Below, one piece after another: positions 12,283-24,261 of a stretch of 64,000 bases of DNA. Position 1 is the stretch's first letter. The number at the start of each line of letters is the position of its first letter. Both the position numbers and the translations under genes were made by a program. The notes beneath the pieces are model-generated. The model did no database searches, was not told the origin of the DNA, and was given only the letters and a program-made list of their open reading frames with translations. The stretch covers positions 19,302,178-19,366,177 of the forward strand of contig JBCFYV010011135.1 of assembly GCA_039000515.1 (NCBI GenBank), in the 5' to 3' direction. The DNA is from Timema cristinae (Eukaryota > Arthropoda > Insecta > Phasmatodea > Timematidae).

Positions 12283-12535
12283 ACCCGCTTGGGTGGACGC
12301 GTGGTCTATCGCGCTACTCTCGTGATAGACTGGACTGCCGAAGACGTGGGGATCGGTGTTCGATCCAAGTCAGGTGCAATGAAAGTGGTTTCTCGTAAGT
12401 AAATTCTCCACTCCTCTTCCACGCAAATGCGGATGCAAACCTTCTCAATTAAATATTCCAAATCCTTAAACCACATGTGTAATTAGTACATGGGCATATA
12501 ACCGAATGGGTAAAAAGCCACGGTGTTAAATAATC
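12283..12535 (+). mobile_element. SINE-A-like, divergent copy
   Basis: Head ACCCGCTTGGGTGGACGCGT, B-box-like GTGTTCGATCC, central block with CTCTTCCACGCAAATGCGG, and tail GGCATATAACCGAATGGGTA with a decayed end. Divergence suggests an old insertion or a subfamily. Confidence 0.6.
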
Positions 12536-13420
12536 AAAAAAGAAGAATAACGACTATGAAATCAATTTGATTATTTAACGTGTTACAGAGTCCAATTATC
12601 ATAGAAGAGTCTTATTTAACAAAAAACATTTCTTACCCAAAAATAATGGGGAAAAAGTTTAAATTTTCTCTCTCAAAGGGATTATAGACCTTCTTTTATT
12701 TTGAAGTCTCATAGGGTTAAAAATAACAAAGAAAAATATCAAATAACTTACTCCAGACAGTTTTTCGCATGAGAGTTCGGGGCTCTCAGATGAAGATGAA
12801 TGTTAAAAAAAATAACATGGAATTAACTTTGATCAAAACAGTACAGCTATTTATTCAAGAATAACAAAATAAATTTTCAGGATATTAATCGATTATTGTT
12901 TTAATAGTTTGTTGTATTTCAGAACAACCTTTTTCATAAGAATTTATTTATCTTCAAGAAAGATAGAATTATAAGTCAAAAACAGGACACACTACCTTTC
13001 TGACGAAGATGGTGTGGAAGTTTTATGAAGGTTGGGGAGTGGGGTTATCAGAAGAAGTTAGAGGTTGGAGGATGAGGGGGGGGGGGAGTCTTGGGAGTTG
13101 AGGAGGAGGAATTAATTGGCCAATTGTCAGTAGCAGCAACGGTCATTACTATCCTGATAAATGGAGAATGCTTGAACATAATGATCAAAAGATTGTCTAT
13201 AAGAATACTTTCTCTACTTTCGTTTCCAAGTATTTAAATCTTTGATAAAAAAAATAAAAGCACATAGAAAAAAAAATTGAAAAAATTGCTACTAATGAGA
13301 GGGGGTTAAAGGGAAAGAAATTGTTTAGAGTTGTGAGACGAATTATCTTTTTAAAGTTTATTTTCCGTTCATTAGACTATAAAAGTAATGTCTAACATTT
13401 AAAGTGATATTTTCATATAT
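12536..13420. other. AT-rich non-coding DNA with a G-run
   Basis: Purine-rich stretch at 13000-13110 including a poly-G tract at about 13077-13087. No gene recognised. Confidence 0.45.
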
Positions 13421-13530
13421 ATTATTATTATAAGCACCGCGTCTTACTACCCGTTCGGGTTATACGCACTTACGCTAATGTGTAATGGTAAGGTGATTGT
13501 GAGATGAAATGAAGGACCTACAGTTTAACA
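13421..13530 (-). mobile_element. SINE-B, 5'-truncated
   Basis: Carries the 3' ~105 bp only (tail domain, GTGTAATGGTAAGGTGATTG and CCTACAGTTTAAC), then stops abruptly. Confidence 0.75.
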
Positions 13531-14140
13531 TTCAAAATAATTCGATTTTAGTATTTATACGTTTTATTAAATTTTATGTTATTTTGGACATAAAAATACT
13601 TATTTTAAATTAAAAAGCTTTCTAGTTTTAATATTGGTAAGATATTCTATTTAATTTAGGGTACTAAAAATATTTATGAATAAAATATTATATATAATTA
13701 TTATATTCTATATTTTCTATATCTTACATTCTGAAATTATTTACTGGGCAATTTTAGGAAATTAATTAAACAATCAAATTATTTTAAACTGTATTTGTAG
13801 GCATGGGGATAAAGGATATATTCACGTATTGCTATTACTATGAAGAAAAGTTGGGAATCAAGTTATACAAATTTAATTGCATTTTGTATCAATTTGGGCT
13901 ATACACATATATATTTATTGCGCTAATGATATAGGATAAAATAAAGTTAGAAACTTAGAGTGAATGTCCACGCTTTTAAGTGGAGAAAGTTTATAAAAAA
14001 AATTCAGAAAAAACTATCTAACTTGGACTCAAACACGAATCAAACCGTTAATAAAAATTCGGCTCAACATTCTTAGGTATTGAAATAAGTTTTTATATAT
14101 TTTGTCTTACACTTGTAATAAACACGTCAATATCAATAAA

Positions 14141-14388
14141 ACCCACCTTGGTCGAGTATTTGGCTAACGCGCTAGTCTCGTGTTGATCCAGAATGCGACG
14201 GATGGGGAGATTGGGGTTAAAATCTCAGTCGGTTGAACTGGAGGTGGTTCATCCTAAATGGTTTTCCATTCTCCCTCCAAGAAAAGGTGGGTTTACTTCC
14301 TCTAAATTAAACCTTTCCCATTCCTAATCCATTAGCATAATTAGTACTTAAGCGTATAGCCCTAACGGCTAGTAAGACGCAAGGATAA
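14141..14388 (+). mobile_element. SINE-A, decayed full-length copy
   Basis: Head ACCCACCTTGGTCGAGTATT, GGCTAACGCGCTAGTCTCGT, a damaged B box, central block and a damaged tail (CGTATAGCCCTAACGGCTAG). No long TAA tail remains. Confidence 0.7.
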
Positions 14389-14624
14389 ATATATAGATAA
14401 AAATATGTAAATCCCAATAAAATGTATTTGAATAATTACTTTAAGTTATTTTAAATATGTATAGCCTTCACGGATAGGGAAACTCTCAAAAGCCAACCAA
14501 AATGTACCTTAATTTCAAGTTGAGTATTCAATCAAATATAAATATACTCTTTGATGTTTACCTACTTTATAGTAATATACACTTGAAAATTCATTGGCAC
14601 ATTTAGAAAAGCATACCACCTATC

Positions 14625-15065
14625 CTATCTTGAGTGGTTCTATCCAGTACACATCACTGCATACTATTCCTATTAAGAGCTAGATCTATCCAGTCCGGGT
14701 AGTTCTATCTTATCTTTATCTTGAGCTAGTTCTATCCAATCTCCTCATTACATCCTATCCCTATCTTGAGCTGGTTCTATCCGGTTCAGCAAGTTTTATA
14801 TTATCTATATCTTGAGCTAGTTCTATAAAATCTCCTTCATTACATCCTATCCCTATCTTGTGCTGGTTCTATCTGGTTCAGCTAGTTCTATATTATATAT
14901 ATCTTGAGCTAGTTCTATCAAATCTCCTTCATTACATCCTATCCCTATCTTGAGCTGGTTCTATCCAGTTCATATCACTGCAAACTATTCCTATTAAGAG
15001 CTAGATCTATCGACTCCATCTCATTACATCCTAACCATATCATGAGCTAAGTTTATCCAGTCTAC
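14625..15065 (-). repeat. ~46 bp minisatellite derived from a LINE coding segment
   Basis: TTGAGCT-type landmarks fall at about 14631, 14676, 14722, 14767, 14813, 14860, 14905, 14951, 14997 and 15043, spacing 45-47 bp, about ten units. Neighbouring units alternate, giving a 92 bp higher-order repeat over part of the array. On the minus strand the unit reads roughly GATGTAATGAGGTGGACTGG, then ATAGAACTAGCTCAAGATAG, which codes for the DEVDWIELAQDRD motif of the LINE relics in this window. Unit length is not a multiple of three, so it is not a coding repeat. Confidence 0.75.
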
Positions 15066-15394
15066 CTCTGTACACCAAAACAATTTTATGTCCATTCTAA
15101 TATAAACAAATTGATTACACATTTTATCAACATTCTATTTAAGAAACATGTATATTATTTATTTATTAAATATCATACAAACTTTTAAATAAGCACACCT
15201 ATTTTTTAATAAATATATTAAATACTTATTGCATAGGCCACACCCTATATATTAATGCTAGATCGCAGGTGAATTTTTAATCTCTATTGTACTATATATA
15301 TATTTATATATCAACAAATAATAGAAATGAAAATTTATTTTCTGAAATGATACCGTAAAATACTTATTTTATATATGCTACTGTCAAATATTTT

Positions 15395-15650
15395 CTCTCT
15401 CTTTATTAGCAAGGTATTCCTACGGCGACATATTTCTGCATTATACAACGAAACGTGAAGATAGAACACGTAAAACGAGTTAATACCAACTTGAGCTCTG
15501 TATACCGGGGAAAGTGTAATTTTCCGAATAGATCGTTGAATTTTGCCGATAATCCGGGAAAGGTTCGAGTATTGGACGAGAAAACGGGGTATGGGGGGGG
15601 GGGGTAGAAAGAGAGAGAAAATGTCAAAAAAAAGAGGAAACACCTAGAAC
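15395..15650. other. CpG-rich, non-repetitive segment; possible exon
   Basis: A good acceptor-like run TTTTCTCTCTCTTTATTAG ends at 15409. The + strand frame that starts right after it is open for about 64 codons, to a stop just past a poly-G tract near 15600. The minus strand also has overlapping open frames, which weakens the case. The translation matches no family I know. CpG density is far above the surroundings (TACGGCG, AACGAAACGTG, TCCGGGAAAGGTTCGAG). It could be a 5' exon, a promoter-proximal region or an unknown transposon. Confidence 0.25.
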
Positions 15651-16243
15651 GCTCAAGAGAAAGAGAGACATTTATGTCAGAGAAAGATGGAGGGAATGGA
15701 TAGAGATTATAATGACGTAACGGAACTGGGTAGGGATGGTGCGAATGAATCAGAAGAGGAGAGAGGAAAGAGAGGGGAAATTATTTTGAGGATATAGGTG
15801 GTAAAAAAAAACTAGGAAGAGAAGAGATTGGAACGTACCTTTGTAGCTATGAGCCAAAAGTGGAAAGCGATTACAGGAAGAATTGCAAGCACGTGACCTG
15901 AAAGGGTTTACCAGATTGGTTTGGTGTGACACAAAATAAAACATTTTAAAAAAAAATGGATGGGGAGGTTAAAAACAAACGGTCCTTCGATAGCCACCAA
16001 AATAATTGATGTTCAGCAAACACTGGTCATAAAAATATCATCATCTAAATTTCTGTATGTGACTAAAATAGATGACTACTTTCCTTGGAATAGAGGGTAG
16101 CGGTTAAACCTAGGTTTGATTACAGACAGTGGTATTTTATCCGCACCATTATTGAATTTATTTTTCAACCCTTAAAAAACACAGCCATTATATAGATTAT
16201 GTATGTAAGTATTTGTTTATATGTCTTCGTTCTGTTAGTTACT

Positions 16244-16504
16244 ACCCACCTCGGTGACGTAGTTGGCTAACGCGTTTGTCGTGTTGAGCTCGACTGCTGA
16301 GGACGGGGAGATTGAGGTTCGAATCTCGGTCGGGTGAATGGGGGTGGTTTTTCCTAAATGGTTTTCCACCCTCCCTCACGCAAATCCGGGTTCACTTCCT
16401 TTAATTCAACCATCCCAATTCCTACTACATTAGCGCGATTAGTATTTAAAGCGTATAACCTGAACAGGTAGTAAGACGCAGTGCTAAATATTATTATTAT
16501 TATT
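16244..16504 (+). mobile_element. SINE-A, full-length copy
   Basis: Clean head (ACCCACCTCGGTGACGTAG), B box GGTTCGAATCT, central block and shared tail with (TTA)n. Flanked by GTTAGTTACT (16234-16243) and GCTAGCTACT (16505-16514), 8 of 10 matching. Confidence 0.85.
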
Positions 16505-16539
16505 GCTAGCTACTGAAAGGTTTTGGTTGTCTTATATTA

Positions 16540-16740
16540 AAAGGCGTCACTCTACCAATAAATTGGACTATGGAGGACGGGGATATTGGGTCTGAGACTT
16601 GATAGGGTGTACTGGGGGTGTTTGTTACTAAATTATTTTCCAATCTCCTTCTAGCAAATAAGATTATGTTTATGATCATTTCAACTTTCCCATCCCTTAC
16701 GCATTAGCATAATTAGCACATATGTGTAAAATCTAAATTC
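16540..16740 (+). mobile_element. SINE-A, heavily decayed
   Basis: Only GAGGACGGGGATATTGGG, a TGTACTGGGGGTG block, AATTATTTTCCAATCTCC and CGCATTAGCATAATTAGCAC can be aligned with other copies; the tail is lost. Confidence 0.5.
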
Positions 16741-17405
16741 ATAAAAATAAGTAGTTCAACAGAAATATTCCTTTTGCAAACAGAGGAGTTTTTTTTTTAA
16801 GTTTACAAGCAACAGACAAATAGAATCGAACATACAAATAGATTTTAAGCTATTTTTTTACAGGCAGGTTATGCATTTGGACATAACCCTCTATTTGAAG
16901 ATCACAAAGTTTAATTTTAACTACAAATATATAATTTGGGTCAGCTATTGTAAAAAATATTAATGAACAGTAAGCTTATATTAGAGTGAATATAAAAAAA
17001 AATCAATTGTATTTAAATCTTTAAACCTTTTACATTTTTGCCACCCTAGTGTGGTTAAGTTTATGAAATCAAAAACAAAATCAACATAGATTTAGATGCA
17101 CGTTGAACTTTCACTATCCCTAAAGGTGAAAAAAGGGATTTTTATTTGCCTTCCGTATACTACTGAGAATAGAGACGAGATCGTTTTACCGATAAGGCCT
17201 AAACTTAAACTTTTGAATTAATTAACCAGGGCTAAATGTGAGGATTGTTTACAAGAGGTAAAATAGATAAAAATAAATTTGCTCTAGATAGGTTCTAATT
17301 ATTTTTAGTAATGTTTGTATCTAAGGTCCTGTTATAAATCAAAATCAAAATGGTCCATCTCATTTTCCCATTAAAATAAACTTTGATTGTGGTTTATATA
17401 AACAG

Positions 17406-17682
17406 AGGTGACCTGGTGGTCTAGGGTAAGGTGTCAGACTTCTGTGCTGGCGGCCGGGGTCAATCCTCGGTCCCGGCACAGATTTATCTGATTTCCAAAC
17501 CCTTCCTACACCTCTGACAAGACATCTTGTGAATGTGTGGAATGCCAGGCCTCCACCGTGGTTCGGATTCCACGTTAAACTGTAGGTCCTCCATTTCATC
17601 TCACAATCACCCTACCATTACACATTAGCGTAAGTGCGTATAACCCGAACGGGTAGTAAGACGCGGTACTAATAATAATAAT
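17406..17682 (+). mobile_element. SINE-B, full-length copy
   Basis: AGGTGACCTGGTGGTCTAGG head, degenerate B box GGTCAATCCTC, body through CCACCGTGGTTCGGATTCC, shared tail and a short (TAA)n. A 79-codon minus-strand frame across it is an artefact of the repeat. Confidence 0.85.
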
Positions 17683-19094
17683 TCTGCCAGTACTCCGAAA
17701 AAACTCTTAAATTTCCCTACAATGTCCTAAACTTCTCAAGGGCAGAAGTTGTTAGGAACAGAGGCTCTCATTCCTGGAGTGTATAGATTAATTATATTAA
17801 TTAATCAATCAATCAAAAAACTCCTGTAACAATACTGAGGGATCCAATATAGCTGACCATACAATCACTTGCCTGGGGCTAGGTTTACAACCTTATCCAC
17901 AAGATATAATAGTCTGAAAATTTAAAAATGGACATCTGTACATGGGAATCGAACCCCCCCCCCCCCCTACTCCCATCGTGTCCAGGTGTCATTTATCAAT
18001 TTTCAGAATAAGATATCTTAGATATGAGTAAATCATCACTAAAACAAATATAATAGCTTTGGCTATTTGATTCGTCCACAAGAGCTACCATTACGACTTT
18101 AACCCTCATCAAAATTGTTCAGAGACTAAAAGCAATAAGAACTCCTGATAAAAAGGAGGTGAGGGGTAGGAAATGTTTTGAAACATTGCCAAAATGTGAC
18201 CGAATTCTTGCGTCTACCCCCGTTTAGAAGGAGCATGCCAACACAGACTAAGGGGAAAAAAAACTCGGAGGGTGGTTCTAACGGCAAAATCTATGGATGC
18301 TGTAAAGGTGCCCGGGTGAATTGATTTGTAGTGGCGGAGGGAGGCCAAAAGCCCAAAAGGTAGTAGGCTTATTTTGAAGTAAACTGAGAGGTCTACTAGA
18401 GAGGTTAAAACGTTTAATTTTTATTAAGGCTGGATATCGACAAGTTAAACTCTACATATGTTTTTTTCAAGGTTGTATTTTCTATCTATTGTTAGGTGAA
18501 TTCTGATTTAGTTATACAGATATTATTTGGAAACATAAAAATTAAAGAACTCTTATCTTATAAAAATCCTACCACACTAGAACTTGTTTGGTTGGACCCC
18601 AATAGTCTGTATTTTCGGGTGATCTGAGGAAAATTTCGGAAAATCAGGGGGTGGAACAACAAACTCAAATTAAATATATTTTATTGGTTAATAAACTTAT
18701 AGATTAAAGAGAAATGTTGTACAATTAATTATGGTAAATAGTTATCTACTTGTTCTAACTAATAAAATTTGTTTTCCTGTAGACAAAAGTTCTTACAGTA
18801 CTGTAAAATATATGCTGTAAATGTAAAACAATTATATTACGTATTACGTGATATACCTCAGTTAAATGAATGTCCATTAAACACAACTTTTTTAGATGTA
18901 ATTTATAATTTGTGAAAATATTCATTTTCCCTTATATAAATATTCTGTATTTTACACTTAGTCCTAATTATCTCTCATCCAATAAGTCCTGGTCCTAATA
19001 AGTACCGATTAATGATTTTCTAGTTTATTCTGTTATTAGATGTATATTCCAACCAAAATCTGTTTGAACTTAAAATACTATCTCTCCAAGAACA

Positions 19095-19192
19095 ATCTGG
19101 CACATTTCCTCTAAATTCTACATTCACTATCTCTAACATATTAGTGTTATTATTTAATATGCGTGTAACCCAAAAAGTGGTTAAGACACGTT
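19095..19192 (+). repeat. SINE-A 3' half, decayed
   Basis: CACATTTCCTCTAAATTCTA, a degenerate CATTAGCGTAATTAG block and GTGTAACCCAAAAAGTGG in the expected order. Confidence 0.35.
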
Positions 19193-19508
19193 GATATGAA
19201 AACTTTAAAAATATTTTTTTTCCTACTCCTTCTACATTGGAATCAAGTGAAAATATTTTAAAATACCTTCCTCAGTATTAGATAATAGTTTATGTTTATA
19301 TGTGAATGTATGGACTGTATTATGACAGAATTCTCTCTGTCATAAAATTGGTTGCGGTCTCTAATAAATATTTATCTCTGTCGTTTGGAAAAGAAAGAAA
19401 TTATTCTCAAAAAAGTGGGGTGTGGCTGTGTCATGGACACGGACGTGTGTTGTACGTGAATACGTTTATGTAACGGGTTATATTTTTTTTAATAAAATAT
19501 TTTTATCG

Positions 19509-19732
19509 ATTGTATATAAAACATTAGTTTAAAGTAGTGACAGTGAATATAATAAGGTTTTAGAATAAAAATATATTATCAAAAATCTATCGATTGTATA
19601 AAAAACATTAGTTTAAAGTAGTGACAACGCTTTTCGACGCGTATAGGCCGACATTATATTTTTGATATTTTTTTATTCTAACACCTTATTATATTCACTG
19701 TCACTATTTTAAACTAATGTTTTATATACAAT
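19509..19732. repeat. Foldback element with ~78 bp inverted arms
   Basis: The left arm (19509-19587, starting ATTGTATATAAAACATTAG) is nearly the reverse complement of the right arm (about 19655-19732, ending TTTTATATACAAT). Between them is a second direct partial copy of the left arm (19589-19627) and a CpG-rich spacer with TTTTCGACGCGTATAGGCC. Resembles a foldback or MITE structure; no transposase and no confirmed target duplication. Confidence 0.6.
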
Positions 19733-19739
19733 AAATATA

Positions 19740-20060
19740 TTTTGACAACAGCTGATGATTAAAGCTTAAACGAACATCGTAGCTTCTCCGAGTCAAAAGT
19801 TATACTAATTGCAAATCTCGATACGCAACAAAATAACCTCAAAATGGCGGTGCTTCCCCCTCCACCGCGTGCGATGCGTCACTGTTCTCGCGTATCGTGA
19901 TGCATTCTTTGATCCTTTAGCTATCCAGTGGTATAATTTAATTTTGGATGTAGAGGATAGATTCGAAACTACAACGCCAAACTGTATCCACCGATTTTGT
20001 TATCATTAGGTTTTTTTGGATTGCTCCCGTATGGTAGCAAATTTAAAGACATATTCACGT
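19740..20060. other. CpG-rich unassigned segment
   Basis: Unusually GC/CpG-rich for the window, with an AAAATGGCGG and CACCGCGTGCGATGCG patch. A 66-codon + strand frame at 19809 matches nothing I recognise. It may belong with the adjacent foldback structure. Confidence 0.3.
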
Positions 20061-21613
20061 CAAAAAATAGTTTTATATATTAGAAGTAGCTACAGTTACA
20101 AAATAGTTTAATGTGTATTTTATAAATAATTAATTTTTTCAGCAAATATTGGTGTATATAATATAATACCAATTTGTTTGGTATTATAGTTTATATTTTA
20201 AAATCAGTGTTGACTGGAACATCTAGTATAATGGCATTTACTTTGGGATATAAAGAAATGTATTGGTTTCTCTTTGCCTTTTTTGGTGAATTTATATGCG
20301 CGAGCAGTAAAGATCCTACAAATTTTGACTCAAGGTAATTTTGACATACCTTCAAATGTTTCTCTACATGCCACAATCAAAATTTGACTAACGTCTTTAA
20401 TTCCTCTACAAAATAATTTTGTGCCAAAGATTTTTATCACTCAAGAAATATCCATCAATCTAGGCTCAGTTGGAACCAACGAATATTGGGTTCTAAGCAT
20501 GAATTTTATCTCAGGACCAACGAACTTGACGTATTTTGCTAAACCATAGCCAATTCCATATTTTTTTTGATAAAATTTGTGGAAGTCCAAAATATATCTT
20601 TACTGAATATACAATGTACATTAAGCCTGTCAAAACGCATAACTATATTGGTCTTTAAAATAGTAAAGTTATTAATAATATCAGTGTGACAGCTCACGAG
20701 ATTCTGATATTGCAGATAGAATAATTTTACCTCATTGGTGAATCTTTATAAAGCTATTTTATAGTTGCTGTAATAAATATAATGTTATTAAAATACTGTT
20801 GATTTGTAATATTTTTTTGCATAATATTAGGCAATCATCTAATTAACTAAAGTTTATATTTGAAATAATTGAATGAGTGATGACAATTATACCTAAAATG
20901 GATATTATATATTATATATCATAAAATTGAACACTTTAATACAAAATAAAACCTACACATAAGTAACATGAGCACATTAGTTAAAACTAATGGTTAAGAT
21001 ATATTTTTATGTCACTCAACTTTGTACTTGTTCGTATTTAATAACTTTTAACGTGAGGCATAAATTACCCACGGGGTGAAGTTTATTTTATTTTCGACCA
21101 GGGTTACGTATGGAAATGTCAGCGTAGCCCTGGTGTAGAACTATTATTTTCTCCAACCGTCCCCGGCGGCTCGTCTGACATGGTCAATCAACCTGCAATT
21201 TATTTTTATTTTCATCCTAATCAGCTCCTTTATTCCACTGTTTCTTTTTTTACGTTTTACCCTGTTTCTCTGTACACTGTATTTGTCTAAGGTCCATATC
21301 GACCCATCATGTGCGATGGGGTGGGTTTTTATAATAATTTCCCACCCCTGGCCCAAATAGAAATGAAATCAACCCATCAGGGCGCTAAATAATTATATTT
21401 GGTTTAATATATATGTTCTGTGTTTTGTTAGTTTCAAAAGCCCCTAGGGCAAGTTTTTACTGTACTTCAATGGGATTCCTTGTCTTTTCACGTAAAATAT
21501 TAGATGTTTAAACAAAATAAAAACCCTTATAAACAAACAAGTATTGCATGTTTGAGTGATTTTAAGTCTGTGATAAATGATTGAAAACCTAATATAGCTA
21601 TATTTGTTGACAG

Positions 21614-21713
21614 GTATCTTGGATACGTAGAAAGGACTACCACCTTTTGACGGTGGGACTAGCTACTTACAGCAGTGAGACAGGTTTCTTGTGAACACGT
21701 CAGGCACCTTCAG
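21614..21713 (+). CDS. dpr: dpr-like gene, Ig1 exon (first half), with two 1-bp deletions
   Basis: Dpr proteins are cell-surface two-Ig receptors of arthropod neurons; their Ig1 binds DIP-family Ig proteins in synaptic partner recognition. The exon starts after the acceptor TTGTTGACAG with VSWIRRKDYHLLTVGLATYS, including the invariant Ig tryptophan. It then needs two frame changes to continue as DRFLV and EHVRHLQ before the donor CAG/GTGAGG. The frame breaks sit near 21678 and 21692, each one base short, so the exon is 100 nt where 102 nt is expected. Phase is 0 at both ends and joins correctly to the exon at 25106. The breaks may be assembly errors or real damage; the later exons are intact. 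The preceding exon (first Ig1 cysteine, signal peptide) was not found. Confidence 0.8.
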
Positions 21714-21830
21714 GTGAGGGATTCTTAAATTTTTAGGCACGGGAAATATTTATTCTTTGTTTATGTAACTTTGTTGCTATAATATATCATAATTACTTAT
21801 TTTATTGCATCACTTTACAAACATAGTTAC

Positions 21831-22158
21831 ATTATTATTATTATTATTATTATATATTATTATTACTATTAGCAACGCATCTTAATACCCGTCCGGTTTA
21901 TACGCACTAACGCTAATGTGTAATGGTAGGGTGATTGTGAGATGAAATGGAGGACCTACAGTTTAACGTGGAATCCTGAACCACGGTGGAGGCCTGGCAT
22001 TCCACCATTCACAAGTTGTGATTAATACACGTCTTGTCAGAGGTAATGAATGGATAAGAGGTTTGGAAATAGATAAATCTGTGCCAGGACTGAGGATTGA
22101 ACCCTGGACCCCCCAGAACAGAAGTCTTGACAACTTAACCCTAGACAACCAAGTCACC
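21831..22158 (-). mobile_element. SINE-B (long subtype), in dpr intron
   Basis: Lies between the two Ig1 exons, antisense to the gene. Has a long TTA-repeat tail, a damaged palindrome (CCCGTCCGGTT) and the extra GTGATTAATACACGTC block that marks a longer B subtype also seen at 30342, 43190 and 51115. Confidence 0.8.
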
Positions 22159-24054
22159 TTAACATGCTTATAGTTATATAAATGTACGAAAATATATGGT
22201 AGCTTAGGCTAGTATTACAAAGATGGATCATTTTCTTGAAAGTATTTAACTCTATATTTTATAATGTGGTTTAATCCCCCGGTGTAAACTAGGATCAGGC
22301 TCTTGAAAGATTTTAATACCAGATCTGAATTTAGATATATTTCTTCAATGTGTTTCAATTCCCAAATTGGATATTTATATCAGGTTTGGTATAGGATTCT
22401 AGTCTCAGATGAAACCTGTGTCTGGCTACTTAAAGTGGTTTAATCACAGATTTATTCCGAGATAATAAACTAAATTTTGTTTGTCCCTGATATGAATTCA
22501 GGTAAGTTTCTTAAAAGTGGTTTACTTCCAGTTGTAGATATAGATTATGTTTTTAAAATTTATTTAGCAAATATAAATTGGAACTACTTTCTTAAAACGA
22601 AATTTAAACCACAATATATAGAATATATAAGTTTTAAAATGTGGTCCCAAATATATTAAGAATTCATTTGTACACGAGTTTCTTGTAAATAAATAAAGAA
22701 GGAAAGGTTTTACATAATAATATAATCGATACAAATGGGAGCAAGGACTTAAGAAATTCTTACTCCTAAATCAATATAATACCAGGCTTTTAAAGTTGAT
22801 ATAATCTTATAAATATAATAAGGCTGGATTTGAATGTGGGTATATTTCAATTTATTTTCAGAATCTAGTCCATCCACGTACATACATTAAAGTACTAGTA
22901 ACGAAAAATTTATAAGTTAGAGCAAACGCACATTATTTTAGTTGGGGGGGGGAGGGGGAGATATACCATATAGAAAGAACTATTTTTTTTACACTTGGAA
23001 AAAAACTTACTTCTTTATTAAAAGCAATCAATTTTATTGAAAAAACGAATGTATTTCTAAGTGGTCTGTTATTGGAAGGTGATATGCTTTATTATAAACT
23101 TGTTTTAAGATTTTCAAATCCCAAAATTCAACTGTGTTAAAATCTTTATTCTTAATTATAATTTTAATATAGAGTCTTCCAAGTTGTATTTAATAGCAAA
23201 TTTAAACAATTTCCAGGCATTATACCATGTTGTGACAGTTTATATAAAGGTATGATATGGTTTAGCTAAACTAAATTTTAACACATTAATAAAAAGTTTT
23301 TTTAAATGATTTTGTATTGCTTTTCTTAACTTTAAACTATAAATACACACTGGATATAGCTTTTGACGCTTGGATCTAATTTCGTGCCTCTGCTAAAGTG
23401 TTATTGTCACAGTTAACGTCAGGAAACTAGGATAACTGGCATTGTAATGAACCTAGCTTACGACCATTCCTCCAAAATTGATATAATTGTGTAACCTACA
23501 AGCGATAAATAGGTGTTGTGTAATTATAAACCAGGCAATTATTAAATAATATAATAATTAAATTGTTTGAACACTGTAACACTTCCATGATTTCTAAAAC
23601 TTAGTATTTTCTTCTAAATTTAGTTCTGTTTCCTTCCGTTATCTCAATGGTAATTTTCGTTTGACAAGAAAATATCTTCTTTATCTCTTGTAAAATTTAT
23701 AAAACATACAAAGAAAGATCCGCACTGTATTTAAAGTTGCTCGGATAGTCTTAATTTTTTTTCTGAGTTATAAATAAAAATTTTAACTTTTTTGAATATT
23801 ACCGTCGGATACAGGTTTAATGCTATAAGTTTGCCAAATTTTAAGTTTCTAAATATATATTCATGTTCATAAAATATATTATGTAAAGCTTAATTAAAAA
23901 GTTAATACAAAAGCCGTATACAAAAGTTTATTTCAGATGATTACATATAAAATTAACAAATTTGGACAAGGCTAAGGAATTTTGTGGATACAGAACACAT
24001 AATAATAATAGTAATATAAAAATATGTAGATAGTGTTCTGCCTATTTACAGTTC

Positions 24055-24115
24055 CATTAACTTTTTAGCATATAATCTAAACGGGTATTAAGACACGGTG
24101 CTAAATAAATAATAA
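24055..24115 (+). repeat. SINE 3' tail fragment, in dpr intron
   Basis: CATATAATCTAAACGGGTAT, AAGACACGGTGCTAAATAA; a degenerate SINE-A/B tail only. Confidence 0.45.
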
Positions 24116-24261
24116 TTTGCATTATCTTATTCAAAATTAATACTCCAGCACGTCTAATCCGCAACTTATTTTTTTTAGAACATTACCAATTATATCTTTC
24201 CTTGTTTGGGGTCGTTCGTATTGGTCGATTTCCTGCTTCTATTTTTTCTTCAACTTTATCT

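Noticed and set aside
17360..17599. 79-codon minus-strand frame; also 54533-54784, 56857-57123 and 62608-62793
   Set aside because: All are translations of SINE bodies, typified by PGIEPG/GPRIDPG at the B box.
21081..21356. Small inverted repeat CCAGGGTTACG/CGTAGCCCTGG and a 70-codon minus-strand frame
   Set aside because: Only 11 bp with one mismatch and no flanking duplication; the frame has no known motif.
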